DNA of 64,000 bases from an uncultured Prevotellaceae bacterium (GTDB taxonomy: Bacteria > Bacteroidota > Bacteroidia > Bacteroidales > Bacteroidaceae): contig CAMZAE010000001.1 in assembly GCA_947304115.1 (NCBI GenBank), positions 124,001 to 188,000 on the forward strand. Reading direction: 5' to 3'. The notes under the pieces were generated by a model. It saw only the letters and a program-made list of their open reading frames with translations, made no database searches and was not told where the DNA came from. Below, piece after piece: positions 9,729 to 18,771 of the stretch. A program made the translations under genes and the position numbers. How positions within the stretch are numbered: the first letter of the stretch is position 1; each line of letters opens with the position of its first letter.

Positions 9729-9799
9729 CTGTTTATGACATTGGGGCTGCAAAGGTACGAAATTATTCGTTACTTCATTCAGAATTCATAATTATTTTG

Positions 9800-9807
9800 T
9801 ACCTTTG
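9800..9807 (+). promoter_or_regulatory. Bacteroidetes-type -7 box TACCTTTG
   Basis: attattttgTACCTTTGtgcg upstream of the GT2 gene. Confidence 0.5.
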
Positions 9808-9836
9808 TGCGAGAATTGGTAAATGCTAAATGATAA

Positions 9837-10823
9837 ATGGCAAATCTCCCAAACCTCATATCCGTCATTGTATGCACCTATAACCAACAGGATACGATTA
9901 GCCGGACGATTGAAAGCATTCTGTCGCAGAAGTGCCATCTGCCAATAGAAATCGTCATAGGTGAGGACTGCTCTACAGATGACACCCTGGCCATCTGTCA
10001 TCGGTATCAGAAACTGCATCCTGACACGATTCGCATTCTGGCAAACAAGCCCAACAAAGGTCTTGTGAAGAACTATTTTGACTGCATCCGCGCTTGCAGG
10101 GGGAAATATATTGCTGATTGCGCTGGCGACGACTTCTGGATAGACGACCTGAAACTTGAACAGGCTTCCCTCATTTTAGAGCAAAACGAGGATGTGGGCA
10201 TTGTGCATACTGATTGGCTTAGGTACAATGAGAAGACGGGAAAGCTGACTTCACCAGGAGGGGGAAGCAGAAAAGCAGAGTTGGCAGACATCCTTATGCC
10301 GAAAGAACGACCAGCCATTCAACTATGTACTTCTCTTTATCGTAATGACTGGATACTGCAAGCAATGCAGGATTATCCGCAATTCTTCAACCCAGAAACA
10401 TACCTATGCGAAGACTTACAGATTGCATTTTTCCTTGCCCGGATGGGCGACGTGGCTTACATCGACCGCCCTACCCTTGCCTATTCCTGCGGCGGCACAA
10501 CCATCTCCAATCCCGATAGTGAAGAAAAACAGTTCTACTTCTGGGCAAACGTCACACGCCTCTCCTTCGACCTGGCTCAAACCTTTGACATAAAAGACAG
10601 CCGACTTGACGAGTTTTTTCAGACTCGCATCCACAAACTCCTGATGCATGCCTTCCGTAGCGGCAAATCATCCTTGCAGTCAAAGGCTTTGCAGATGCAA
10701 CAGGAGATGAACGTCGCCGACAATCGTCAAATTCGTTTTACAAAAGTCCTTCTGCTTCCTATTGTTTGGCCGATAATGCGTTTCTTTAGAAACGTCTTGA
10801 AATCCTCAAAAACACGAAAATAA
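9837..10823 (+). CDS. Glycosyltransferase family 2
   Basis: ISVIVCTYNQQDTISRTIESILSQ, GEDCSTDDT, DDFWIDD. Confidence 0.92.
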   Translation: MANLPNLISVIVCTYNQQDTISRTIESILSQKCHLPIEIVIGEDCSTDDTLAICHRYQKLHPDTIRILANKPNKGLVKNYFDCIRACRGKYIADCAGDDFWIDDLKLEQASLILEQNEDVGIVHTDWLRYNEKTGKLTSPGGGSRKAELADILMPKERPAIQLCTSLYRNDWILQAMQDYPQFFNPETYLCEDLQIAFFLARMGDVAYIDRPTLAYSCGGTTISNPDSEEKQFYFWANVTRLSFDLAQTFDIKDSRLDEFFQTRIHKLLMHAFRSGKSSLQSKALQMQQEMNVADNRQIRFTKVLLLPIVWPIMRFFRNVLKSSKTRK

Positions 10824-10877
10824 GCACTTTGGCAAGAAAAAAGTCTTGCTAATGCTTGTAGAATAATGAAAAAGTTG

Positions 10878-11032
10878 TACCTTTGCACGCCGATTATTAT
10901 CAAAGGGGCACAAAACTGTCCCTTCGAAGCGTGTGAATAGTCCGCATCATTGGCCTGAACGGACGGTTCGTGAATCGCAACGAAACAAGAGAAATAACTT
11001 AGGTAGAAACAAAAACAAAAGTAAGACAAAGA
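10878..11032 (+). promoter_or_regulatory. Promoter and structured leader upstream of rplM (candidate r-protein leader)
   Basis: TACCTTTG at 10878-10885; hairpin AAGGG..CCCTT about 10903-10924; GTCCG (10940-10944) / CGGAC (10960-10964). Confidence 0.5.
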
Positions 11033-11494
11033 ATGGATACTTTGAGTTACAAGACCATCTCAATGAACAAGGCTACCGTAAAGAAGGAATGGGTAGTAGT
11101 TGACGCTACTGACCAGGTTCTCGGTCGCCTCTGTACTAAGGTGGCAAAATTGCTGAGAGGCAAGTACAAGGCAGAGTTCACTCCCAATGTGGATTGCGGT
11201 GACAATGTAATCATCGTGAATGCCGATAAGATTATCATCACTGGTAAGAAGATGACAGACCGTACTTATCTGTCCTACACAGGCTACCCCGGTGGCCAGC
11301 GCGCTACAACTCCTGCCGATATTCTGGCTAAGCCAAATGGAGCAGACAAGTTGATTCGCCGCACAGTAAAGGGTATGTTGCCCAAGAACAAGCTGGCTGA
11401 CAAGCTCATCACCAACCTCTATGTTTATGGTGGTGCAGAGCACAAGCAGCAGGCACAGAGCCCCAAGGCTATTGATATTAACCAGTATAAATAA
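11033..11494 (+). CDS. rplM: 50S ribosomal protein L13
   Basis: VKKEWVVVDATDQVLGRLCTKVAKLLRGK, YTGYPGGQ. Confidence 0.97.
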   Translation: MDTLSYKTISMNKATVKKEWVVVDATDQVLGRLCTKVAKLLRGKYKAEFTPNVDCGDNVIIVNADKIIITGKKMTDRTYLSYTGYPGGQRATTPADILAKPNGADKLIRRTVKGMLPKNKLADKLITNLYVYGGAEHKQQAQSPKAIDINQYK

Positions 11495-11503
11495 TCACCA
11501 AAC

Positions 11504-11899
11504 ATGGATACGAAATACATAGCTAATGCGCTGGGCCGCCGCAAGTGCGCCGTTGCCCGCGTCTATGTCAAAGAAGGTAATGGTAAGATTACCATCAACA
11601 AGCGCGACCTTACCGAGTACTTCCCCAGCACCATCCTGCAGTTCGTAGTTAAGCAGCCTCTGGCTCTGCTTGACGTGGTTGAGAAGTACGACATCAACGT
11701 CAACCTCTACGGTGGCGGCTACACAGGTCAGTCTCAGGCCCTTCGCCTGGCTATTGCCCGCGCCCTCGTGAAGATTAACGCTGAGGACAAGAAAGCACTC
11801 CGTGCCGAAGGCTTTATGACACGCGACAGCCGCGAGGTCGAGAGAAAGAAGCCCGGACGTCCAAAGGCACGCCGTCGCTTCCAGTTCAGCAAGCGCTGA
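11504..11899 (+). CDS. rpsI: 30S ribosomal protein S9
   Basis: ALGRRKCAVARVYVKEGNGKITIN ... RKKPGRPKARRRFQFSKR. Confidence 0.97.
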   Translation: MDTKYIANALGRRKCAVARVYVKEGNGKITINKRDLTEYFPSTILQFVVKQPLALLDVVEKYDINVNLYGGGYTGQSQALRLAIARALVKINAEDKKALRAEGFMTRDSREVERKKPGRPKARRRFQFSKR

Positions 11900-11904
11900 T
11901 ACTA

Positions 11905-11929
11905 TTTACTATTTGACGATTTACAATTT
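11905..11929. repeat. Dispersed intergenic repeat TTTACTATTTGACGATTTACAATTT
   Basis: Identical to 55272-55296. Confidence 0.85.
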
Positions 11930-12052
11930 ACATTTTATTTACGATTGGACTATTGAGTCTTTTATTGGAAGCAATAACCAAGTCACTAAATTGTCAATAA
12001 ATAGTAAATGGTAAATTGTCAAATTGTGAAATCAACGAAGGTTTAGTATCTA

Positions 12053-12112
12053 AATCTGCCTGACTCCCCCTTATATATTATATATAATGTATAGAGGGAC
12101 TACTCGCAGATT
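12053..12112 (+). promoter_or_regulatory. Stem-loop in rpsB 5' region (candidate leader)
   Basis: AATCTGC (12053-12059) / GCAGATT (12106-12112) enclosing TTATATATTATATATAA palindrome. Confidence 0.4.
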
Positions 12113-12171
12113 GGTTCTAACACAAAAGAATTAACAAAGAAAGTAAACAACAATCAAAACAAACAAGAACA

Positions 12172-12981
12172 ATGTCAAGAACTGATTTTGAGACTTTATT
12201 GGAGGCCGGATGTCACTTCGGCCACCTCAAGAGAAAGTGGAACCCCGCTATGGCTCCTTACATCTTCATGGAGCGCAACGGCATTCATATCCTCGACCTG
12301 CACAAGACTGTTGCTAAGATTGACGAGGCTGCAGAAGCTATGAAGCAGATTGCCAAGAGCGGTAAGAAAATCCTCTTTGTCGCTACCAAGAAACAGGCCA
12401 AGCAATGCGTTGCCGACCTCGCCACCTCTGTAGGCATGCCCTACGTTATCGAGCGCTGGCCCGGCGGTATGCTTACCAACTTCCCCACAATCCGCAAGGC
12501 TGTGAAGAAGATGACCACCATCGATAAGCTCATTGCCGACGGAACATTCAGTAACCTCTCCAAGCGTGAGATTCTGCAGGTTAGCCGCCAGCGTGCCAAG
12601 CTCGAGAAGAACCTCGGTTCTATCGCTGACCTCAACCGTCTGCCCTCTGCCCTCTTCGTTGTTGACGTACTGAAGGAGCAGATTGCAGTTCGTGAGGCAA
12701 ACCGCCTCGGCATTCCCGTGTTCGGTATCGTTGATACCAACAGCAATCCCGACAACATCGACTTCGTCATCCCCGCTAACGATGATGCAAGCAAGAGCAT
12801 CGAAGTAATCCTCCAGGCTTGCTGCGCAGCAATCAACGAGGGCCTTGAAGAACGCAAGATTGAGAAGGCCGATAGCGATGCAGCTTCTGAGCAGGAAGAC
12901 CAGCCCGTAAAGAAGGGCCGTCGCAGTGGCAAGGCTCGCGAGGCAGAGGCTGAAGTTGAAGAAGCTCTTGAGGCTGAATAA
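12172..12981 (+). CDS. rpsB: 30S ribosomal protein S2
   Basis: LLEAGCHFGHLKRKWNPAMAPYIFMERNGIHILDLHKT. Confidence 0.98.
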   Translation: MSRTDFETLLEAGCHFGHLKRKWNPAMAPYIFMERNGIHILDLHKTVAKIDEAAEAMKQIAKSGKKILFVATKKQAKQCVADLATSVGMPYVIERWPGGMLTNFPTIRKAVKKMTTIDKLIADGTFSNLSKREILQVSRQRAKLEKNLGSIADLNRLPSALFVVDVLKEQIAVREANRLGIPVFGIVDTNSNPDNIDFVIPANDDASKSIEVILQACCAAINEGLEERKIEKADSDAASEQEDQPVKKGRRSGKAREAEAEVEEALEAE

Positions 12982-13017
12982 AGAAACCAATAATAACTTT
13001 TAATTATTATTTGTACT

Positions 13018-14010
13018 ATGGAAGTTACAATGAATGATATCAAGAAGCTCCGCGAAATGACGGGCGCTGGTTTGGCAGACTGCAAGAAGGCTCTGGCAGA
13101 AAGCGACGACATGGACGGTGCTGTAGCATACCTGCGCAAGAAAGGTCAAGCTGTTGCTGCTAAGCGTAGCGACCGCGAGGCTGCCGAGGGTTGCGTGCTC
13201 GTAAAGGCAGAGAACGGATTTGGTGCTATCATCGCCCTCAAGTGCGAGACCGACTTCGTGGCTAACAATGCCGATTTCGTAGCTCTCACCAAGCAGATTC
13301 TCGACGCTGCCGTTGCAGCAAAGTGCAAGACGCTCGACGAGGTGAAGGCCCTGCCTATGGGCGAAGGAACCGTCCAGGACGCAGTTACGGCTCGCAGCGG
13401 TATCACTGGCGAGAAGATGGAACTCGACGGCTATTGCACCATCGAGGGCGAGAACATCGCTACCTACAACCACATGAACCGCAACGGCCTCTGCACCATG
13501 CTCAACCTGAGCAAGAAGGTTGAGGACGAGACTGTAGGTAAGAACATTGCCATGCAGATTGCAAGCGCTTCTCCTGTGGCTATCGATGAGAGCGGTGTGC
13601 CTCAGAGCGTTAAGGACAACGAGCTGGCTGTTGCCATCGAGAAGTCCAAGAGCGAGCAGGTTCAGAAGGCTGTAGAGGCTGCCATCAAGAAGGCTGGCTA
13701 CAACCCCGCACACTTCGACAGCGAAGACCACATGGAGAGCAATCAGACTAAGGGTTGGATCACAGCCGAGGACGTTGCCAAGGTGAAGGAAATCATCGCA
13801 ACTGTATCTGCGGAGAAGGCTGCGAACCTCAACCCCGCAATGATTGAGAACATCGCCAAAGGTCGTTTGAATAAGTTCCTTAAAGAGAACTGCCTGATGA
13901 GTCAGGAGTACATTTGGGACAAGAACCTTACCGTTGCCTCATATCTTCAGAGCATCGACAAGGGACTCACCGTCACCGACTTTAAGCGCTTCACTCTCCG
14001 CGCCGAGTAA
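13018..14010 (+). CDS. tsf: Elongation factor Ts
   Basis: IKKLREMTGAGLADCKKALAESDDMDGAVAYLRKKG. Confidence 0.98.
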   Translation: MEVTMNDIKKLREMTGAGLADCKKALAESDDMDGAVAYLRKKGQAVAAKRSDREAAEGCVLVKAENGFGAIIALKCETDFVANNADFVALTKQILDAAVAAKCKTLDEVKALPMGEGTVQDAVTARSGITGEKMELDGYCTIEGENIATYNHMNRNGLCTMLNLSKKVEDETVGKNIAMQIASASPVAIDESGVPQSVKDNELAVAIEKSKSEQVQKAVEAAIKKAGYNPAHFDSEDHMESNQTKGWITAEDVAKVKEIIATVSAEKAANLNPAMIENIAKGRLNKFLKENCLMSQEYIWDKNLTVASYLQSIDKGLTVTDFKRFTLRAE

Positions 14011-14033
14011 GCAACAAGCTCGTCGCAAATAAC

Positions 14034-14067
14034 AAGAGGGGATATACCGATTGGCATATCCCCTCTT
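14034..14067 (+). terminator. Intrinsic terminator hairpin after tsf
   Basis: AAGAGGGGATAT / ATATCCCCTCTT perfect 12-bp stem followed by ATTGT. Confidence 0.8.
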
Positions 14068-14127
14068 ATTGTATTGGTTCATAAGCATTACATATCGCAC
14101 AATGCTTTTGAGAAATCTCTATACCTG

Positions 14128-15003
14128 TTAGTAATAGAGATGCTTTCCTGCGGCAAGGGTGTTGAGCATAAGCATACAAATCGTCATAGGGCCAACGCCT
14201 CCAGGAACGGGAGTGATGTAAGAACAGAGCGGCGCAACGTTCTCGAAGTCAACGTCGCCGCAAAGACGGAAGCCGCTCTTACGCGAGGCATCGGGTACGC
14301 GGGTGGTGCCCACATCGATGACGACAGCCCCAGGTTTCACCATATCCGCCTTCAGGAAGGCTGGCTGACCGATGGCTGCGATAATGATGTCTGCCTGGAG
14401 GCATTCCTCTTTGAGCGTTCTGCTACGACTATGACAAACGGTCACGGTGCTGTCGCCATACTGCTTCTGCATCATCAACTGTGCCATTGGTTTGCCTACG
14501 ATGTTGCTACGGCCAAGGATAACGCACTTCTTGCCACTGGTCGGAATCTCATAACGACGAAGCAACTCAAGGATGCCCTTCGGCGTGGCACTGATGTAAC
14601 AAGGCAGACCGATAGCCATGCGACCTACATTGATGGGATGAAAACCATCCACGTCCTTCCTATAGTCGATAGCCTCGATGACCTTCTGTTCGCTGATGTG
14701 CTTAGGCAAAGGAAGTTGGACGATGAAACCGTCCACAGACTCATCCTTGTTAAGCTTCTCGACTTCCAAAAGCAACTGCTCCTCTGTGATATCGTCTTCG
14801 AAGCGTAGCAAAGTGCTTTGAAAGCCACAAGCCTCACATGCCAATACCTTGTTGCGGACGTATGTCTCACTGCCCCCGTCGTGGCCTACGAGAATGGCTG
14901 CCAAGTGTGGACACTTGCCGCCCTTCGCCACGATGTCTTCTACCTCTGCCTTAATCTCTGCCTTGATGGTGGCAGCCGTTTGTTTACCGTCAATTAATTT
15001 CAC
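14128..15003 (-). CDS. folD: Bifunctional methylenetetrahydrofolate dehydrogenase/cyclohydrolase
   Basis: [59 protein letters not shown]. Confidence 0.97.
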   Translation of the reverse strand: MKLIDGKQTAATIKAEIKAEVEDIVAKGGKCPHLAAILVGHDGGSETYVRNKVLACEACGFQSTLLRFEDDITEEQLLLEVEKLNKDESVDGFIVQLPLPKHISEQKVIEAIDYRKDVDGFHPINVGRMAIGLPCYISATPKGILELLRRYEIPTSGKKCVILGRSNIVGKPMAQLMMQKQYGDSTVTVCHSRSRTLKEECLQADIIIAAIGQPAFLKADMVKPGAVVIDVGTTRVPDASRKSGFRLCGDVDFENVAPLCSYITPVPGGVGPMTICMLMLNTLAAGKHLYY

Positions 15004-15038
15004 AATCTAACTATTATGCGATTTGACAATTGAGTTGG

Positions 15039-16376
15039 CTAAAAGGGAGCACGACCTTTCATCATGCCTGCCATTTGTTGCATTTTGCTTTTGTCCGTCA
15101 CCATCTTCATCATCTTGCGTGTCTGGTCGAACTGCTTGATGAGCTTGTTCACCTCCTGGATGTTTGTGCCAGAGCCTTTGGCAAGGCGCATCCTTCGGCT
15201 CGTGTTGAGGCATTCGGGATGAGTACGTTCCTTGGGTGTCATGCTCAGGATGATGGCTTCGATGTTCTTGAAGGCGTTGTCGTCGATGTCCAAGTCCTTG
15301 ACGGCTTTGCCCACGCCGGGAATCATGCCGACCAAGTCCTTCAAGTTGCCCATTTTCTTTATCTGCTGAATCTGCTTGTAGAAGTCGTTGAAGTCGAACT
15401 GGTTCTTCTTAATCTTCCTTTCCAAGCGACGGGCTTCTTCTTCGTCATACTGTTCTTGTGCTCTCTCGACAAGCGAGACGATATCACCCATTCCAAGGAT
15501 GCGGTCGGCCATTCGGCTTGGATGGAAAGGATCGAGTGCCTCCATCTTCTCGCCCGTACCGACAAACTTGATGGGCTTGTTGACAACACTGCGGATGCTG
15601 AGGGCAGCGCCGCCACGGGTGTCACCGTCAAGCTTGGTGAGGATGACGCCTGTGTAGTCGAGCCTGTCATTAAACTCCTTTGCCGTGTTAACGGCATCCT
15701 GGCCTGTCATGGCATCAACGACGAAGAGAATCTCATCGGGCTGCACGGCATCGCGAATGTCTTGTATCTGCTGCATCAACTCCTCATCGACGGCCTGACG
15801 ACCAGCGGTATCAATGATGAGGACATCATGCCCCTTGGCCTTTGCATGCTGTATGGCGTTCTTGGCGACGCTGACAGGATCGGTAGCACCTTCCTCGATA
15901 TAGACGGGCACGCCCACCTGTTCGCCCAGCACGCGCAACTGCTCCATAGCGGCAGGGCGGAAGGTGTCGCAGGCAGCCAGCAATGGATTCTTTCCGCGCT
16001 TCTCATGCAGGAGCTTTGCCAGCTTTCCGCTCATGGTTGTCTTACCAGCACCATTCAAGCCTGCCATGAGGATGATGGCGGGATGCCCCTTGAGGTTCAT
16101 GTCGGTGGTCTCGCCACCCATGAGTTCTGTCAATTCATCGTGAACTATCTTCACCATCAACTGCTGTGGCTTGATGGCTGTCAAGACGTTCTGTCCCAAG
16201 GCTTTCTGCTTGACGGTATCGGTGAAGGTCTTTGCCACCTTGTAGTTGACATCGGCATCGAGCAAAGCCCGACGCACATCCTTCAGCGTCTCTGCGACAT
16301 TGATTTCGGTGATTTTGCCTTCACCTTTCAGGATTTTGAACGACCTCTCCAATCGTTCACTTAAGTTTTCAAACAT
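15039..16376 (-). CDS. ffh: Signal recognition particle protein
   Basis: LMAGLNGAGKTTMSGKLAKLL, LLAACDTFRPAAMEQL, DTAGRQAVDEELM, C-terminal Met-rich M domain. Confidence 0.97.
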   Translation of the reverse strand: MFENLSERLERSFKILKGEGKITEINVAETLKDVRRALLDADVNYKVAKTFTDTVKQKALGQNVLTAIKPQQLMVKIVHDELTELMGGETTDMNLKGHPAIILMAGLNGAGKTTMSGKLAKLLHEKRGKNPLLAACDTFRPAAMEQLRVLGEQVGVPVYIEEGATDPVSVAKNAIQHAKAKGHDVLIIDTAGRQAVDEELMQQIQDIRDAVQPDEILFVVDAMTGQDAVNTAKEFNDRLDYTGVILTKLDGDTRGGAALSIRSVVNKPIKFVGTGEKMEALDPFHPSRMADRILGMGDIVSLVERAQEQYDEEEARRLERKIKKNQFDFNDFYKQIQQIKKMGNLKDLVGMIPGVGKAVKDLDIDDNAFKNIEAIILSMTPKERTHPECLNTSRRMRLAKGSGTNIQEVNKLIKQFDQTRKMMKMVTDKSKMQQMAGMMKGRAPF

Positions 16377-16406
16377 CTACTTTATCTACTATTTGACGAT
16401 TTACTA

Positions 16407-17030
16407 TTATCTTTTCACTTCGAGGCTTGCCTCAACCAGTGGCATCACGACCTTGCTCAGCACCTTGTCGTTGAGGAAGTGTTCGCCATCGAAAAGCACC
16501 ATCTGCTCCTTGCCGTAATGCTTCACGAAGTCGGCCTGGCAGTTGACAAGGTTGTCCTGCCTGCCGAAGAGTCCCCACACAAGGGCTTTCTCCTTTGCGT
16601 CTATACCCTTGAAGCTATCCTTCTCCAACTGCTGAAACTCTTGTATCATCTGCTTATCGACCTTGAACTCCGTCGCGCCGTCCTGCCGCTTGTTGCGGAA
16701 CTCGCGCTTTCCCAAGCCACGAAAGGTCAGCAGCCGCGCCATGTGGAAGGAGGGGTTGACCAGTATCCTGGGGAAGCCTTTGAGTTGTTCGGCATAGAGT
16801 GCCCCCATGCTGGTGGCAACGACGAGGGTTGGCTGTTCTCTTCCTACGAAGTCTTTCAGGAATGACATGGCTTCAAGCGGTTCGACAGGGACGTCCGGAC
16901 TTATCACCTGCACACCCTTCGGATAGAGGTGATTACGCATCTGAGTGGCAGAACCTGTGCTGCCTGCAGATGCAAAGCCATGTATATATAAAACCTTCTT
17001 CACGGGTGCAAAGATACGAAAATAATTCAA
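16407..17030 (-). CDS. YqiA/UPF0227-like alpha/beta hydrolase
   Basis: VLYIHGFASAGSTGSA, TLVVATSMGALYAEQL. Confidence 0.75.
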   Translation of the reverse strand: MNYFRIFAPVKKVLYIHGFASAGSTGSATQMRNHLYPKGVQVISPDVPVEPLEAMSFLKDFVGREQPTLVVATSMGALYAEQLKGFPRILVNPSFHMARLLTFRGLGKREFRNKRQDGATEFKVDKQMIQEFQQLEKDSFKGIDAKEKALVWGLFGRQDNLVNCQADFVKHYGKEQMVLFDGEHFLNDKVLSKVVMPLVEASLEVKR

Positions 17031-17162
17031 GAATAAAGAACCATGATATAAGAATTTGCAATTAAGGACCTACTAAGTGCCCCAATACGAGTTGTCCCCC
17101 GAGGGCAAAAACCTTCGAGGGACAATCTCACTCTCTCCCCGTGGGGAAAAGAAAAGGTGTCT

Positions 17163-17363
17163 TTACTTCAGTGTGACAGTCACTACCTTTTCGGACTCTG
17201 CGATTGTCACCTTGTCCTCGCGAAGCAACCAGCCAAGAGCCAGGAACAAATCCTTGTCGGTCTTGATCTTGGCAACCTTCTTAAGGTCCTTGGTGTTCAA
17301 CGCACCATTCTCATTGAGGGCAGTCCATACGGCACCTGCCAACGTTCCAACTGTTTCAGCCAT
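17163..17363 (-). CDS. Small winged-helix protein (DUF2582-like)
   Basis: TVGTLAGAVWTALNENGALNTKDLKKVAKIKTDKDLFLALGWLLREDKVTI. Confidence 0.8.
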   Translation of the reverse strand: MAETVGTLAGAVWTALNENGALNTKDLKKVAKIKTDKDLFLALGWLLREDKVTIAESEKVVTVTLK

Positions 17364-17541
17364 TTTTCTTGTGTTTTGATTATTATTCTTTTATCAATCC
17401 TAATCAGAGATTTAACTCTCTCGTGTGCAAAGGTACTATGACTTCTGAAATCTGACAAGTATTAAGGGTATTATTTTATGTTATTTGGCATATTATTGAC
17501 ATTTATCAAGAGACAAGGGGCGTTTGTTTCAAGAAAAAGTA

Positions 17542-17549
17542 TATCTTTG
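17542..17549 (+). promoter_or_regulatory. Bacteroidetes-type -7 box TATCTTTG
   Basis: aaaaagtaTATCTTTGcgg upstream of 17572 ORF. Confidence 0.55.
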
Positions 17550-17571
17550 CGGCTCGACTTAATCAAAGATT

Positions 17572-17985
17572 ATGCGCATTAAGAAGGTTTTAGCTGTCGC
17601 CTGCATCGGCGCAATGACAGTCTGCGGTTCATGCAAACGCGAGACGAAGGACGAGAAGTTCAAGCGCGACTTCGAACAGTTCACGCTGAAGGAATGCCCT
17701 AAATTCATGGATGCCTGCACTCGCATGGACAGCGTCTGCTACGACATAGAGAGCCGGACATTGACAGAATACTACACCGTTTTGGACAAACTCGATGTTG
17801 ATTCTATCTATACTGACGAACAACTCATCAGCACTTTCAATGAAACATTGCTGAAAGGGCTGAAAAGCAGCATCCAACTCAAGCAATACAAAGACGAAGG
17901 CATCACCTTCCGCTACACCTACCGCAGCCTTTCGACAGGTAATACGCGGCTCGAACTCACCTTTACCTCTGAAGATTATAACTGA
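17572..17985 (+). CDS. Hypothetical lipoprotein
   Basis: Short signal peptide with lipobox-like TVCGSC; promoter upstream; directly followed by 17988 gene. Confidence 0.6.
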   Translation: MRIKKVLAVACIGAMTVCGSCKRETKDEKFKRDFEQFTLKECPKFMDACTRMDSVCYDIESRTLTEYYTVLDKLDVDSIYTDEQLISTFNETLLKGLKSSIQLKQYKDEGITFRYTYRSLSTGNTRLELTFTSEDYN

Positions 17986-17987
17986 CG

Positions 17988-18701
17988 GTGCAGAAAGTCA
18001 TCAATTACGCCGACTTGCTTGTCGATAGCGCCTCGCATCTGGTCTTTCAGTCGGGCAAAGCTGTGACGCTTACCGACACAGAATACCGGCTGCTAACCTA
18101 TTTGCTGAGACATCAAGGCATCGTGTGCCGACGCGATGACATCATCGAAGGTGTCTGGGGAGAGCGGTTCCTTTATGACACTGGCACGCTCGACGTGCAC
18201 CTCTCTTCGCTCCGCCACAAGCTGGGATGGACCAAGGAAGGTCCCGTGCGAGCCATCCGAGGCGTAGGACTCATCCTGCCACACGAAGCACCAGCATCGG
18301 GCGTAGTGAAGATAGACGCTTTCCTGCGGGAGCTGCTGATGTGCCACGAAGATGCGTTGCGCGAGAAAGACATCCGCTGCTACCTCCGCCTCACACCCTT
18401 CGTCTATGAGATTATGATAGACGAAGCCATCCTGCGGCAGATATTCTCCGCCGTCTTTTCCCTCTTTTTGCAATATGCCCCAAATGGTGCCAGATGGGAG
18501 ATTGTATCGCAGTTGACAATGCGCGATTACACCCTGACACTGACCTCATCAGGCTCCTGCCCCGACTTTACCGACATGCAGGCGGCCCGGCAGCAGGCAG
18601 CCTTTCTCGGCATACCCATCCGCATGGGCAACAGGCACACAGATGAGGGGGACATCATGGGCGTTGAGCTTGCAATCCCAATGGAGAGCACAGATTCTTA
18701 A
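17988..18701 (+). CDS. Orphan OmpR-type winged-helix DNA-binding protein with degenerate HATPase-like C-terminus (GTG start)
   Basis: TDTEYRLLTYLLRHQGIVCRRDDIIEGVWGERFLYDTGTLDVHLSSLRHKLG...IRGVGLIL; no receiver domain; IDEAILRQIFSAVFSLFLQYAPNGARWEI...GVELAIPM. Confidence 0.75.
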   Translation: MQKVINYADLLVDSASHLVFQSGKAVTLTDTEYRLLTYLLRHQGIVCRRDDIIEGVWGERFLYDTGTLDVHLSSLRHKLGWTKEGPVRAIRGVGLILPHEAPASGVVKIDAFLRELLMCHEDALREKDIRCYLRLTPFVYEIMIDEAILRQIFSAVFSLFLQYAPNGARWEIVSQLTMRDYTLTLTSSGSCPDFTDMQAARQQAAFLGIPIRMGNRHTDEGDIMGVELAIPMESTDS

Positions 18702-18734
18702 GGCAATCTTAAGACAAAACTGAATCTTTTGTCG

Positions 18735-18742
18735 TATCTTTG
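18735..18742 (+). promoter_or_regulatory. Bacteroidetes-type -7 box TATCTTTG
   Basis: aatcttttgtcgTATCTTTGcgg before the TonB receptor gene. Confidence 0.6.
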
Positions 18743-18771
18743 CGGGCAGTTATAAAAATTCATCATAAATA

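Noticed and set aside
12196-12990. 264-aa ORF on minus strand
   Set aside because: Antisense to rpsB.
14074-14808. 244-aa ORF on plus strand
   Set aside because: Antisense to folD; no family features.
15030-16364. 444-aa ORF on plus strand
   Set aside because: Mirror ORF antisense to ffh; ffh has clear GTPase motifs, this has none.
17077-17379. 100-aa ORF on plus strand
   Set aside because: Runs through terminator-like repeats and antisense to the DUF2582 gene.
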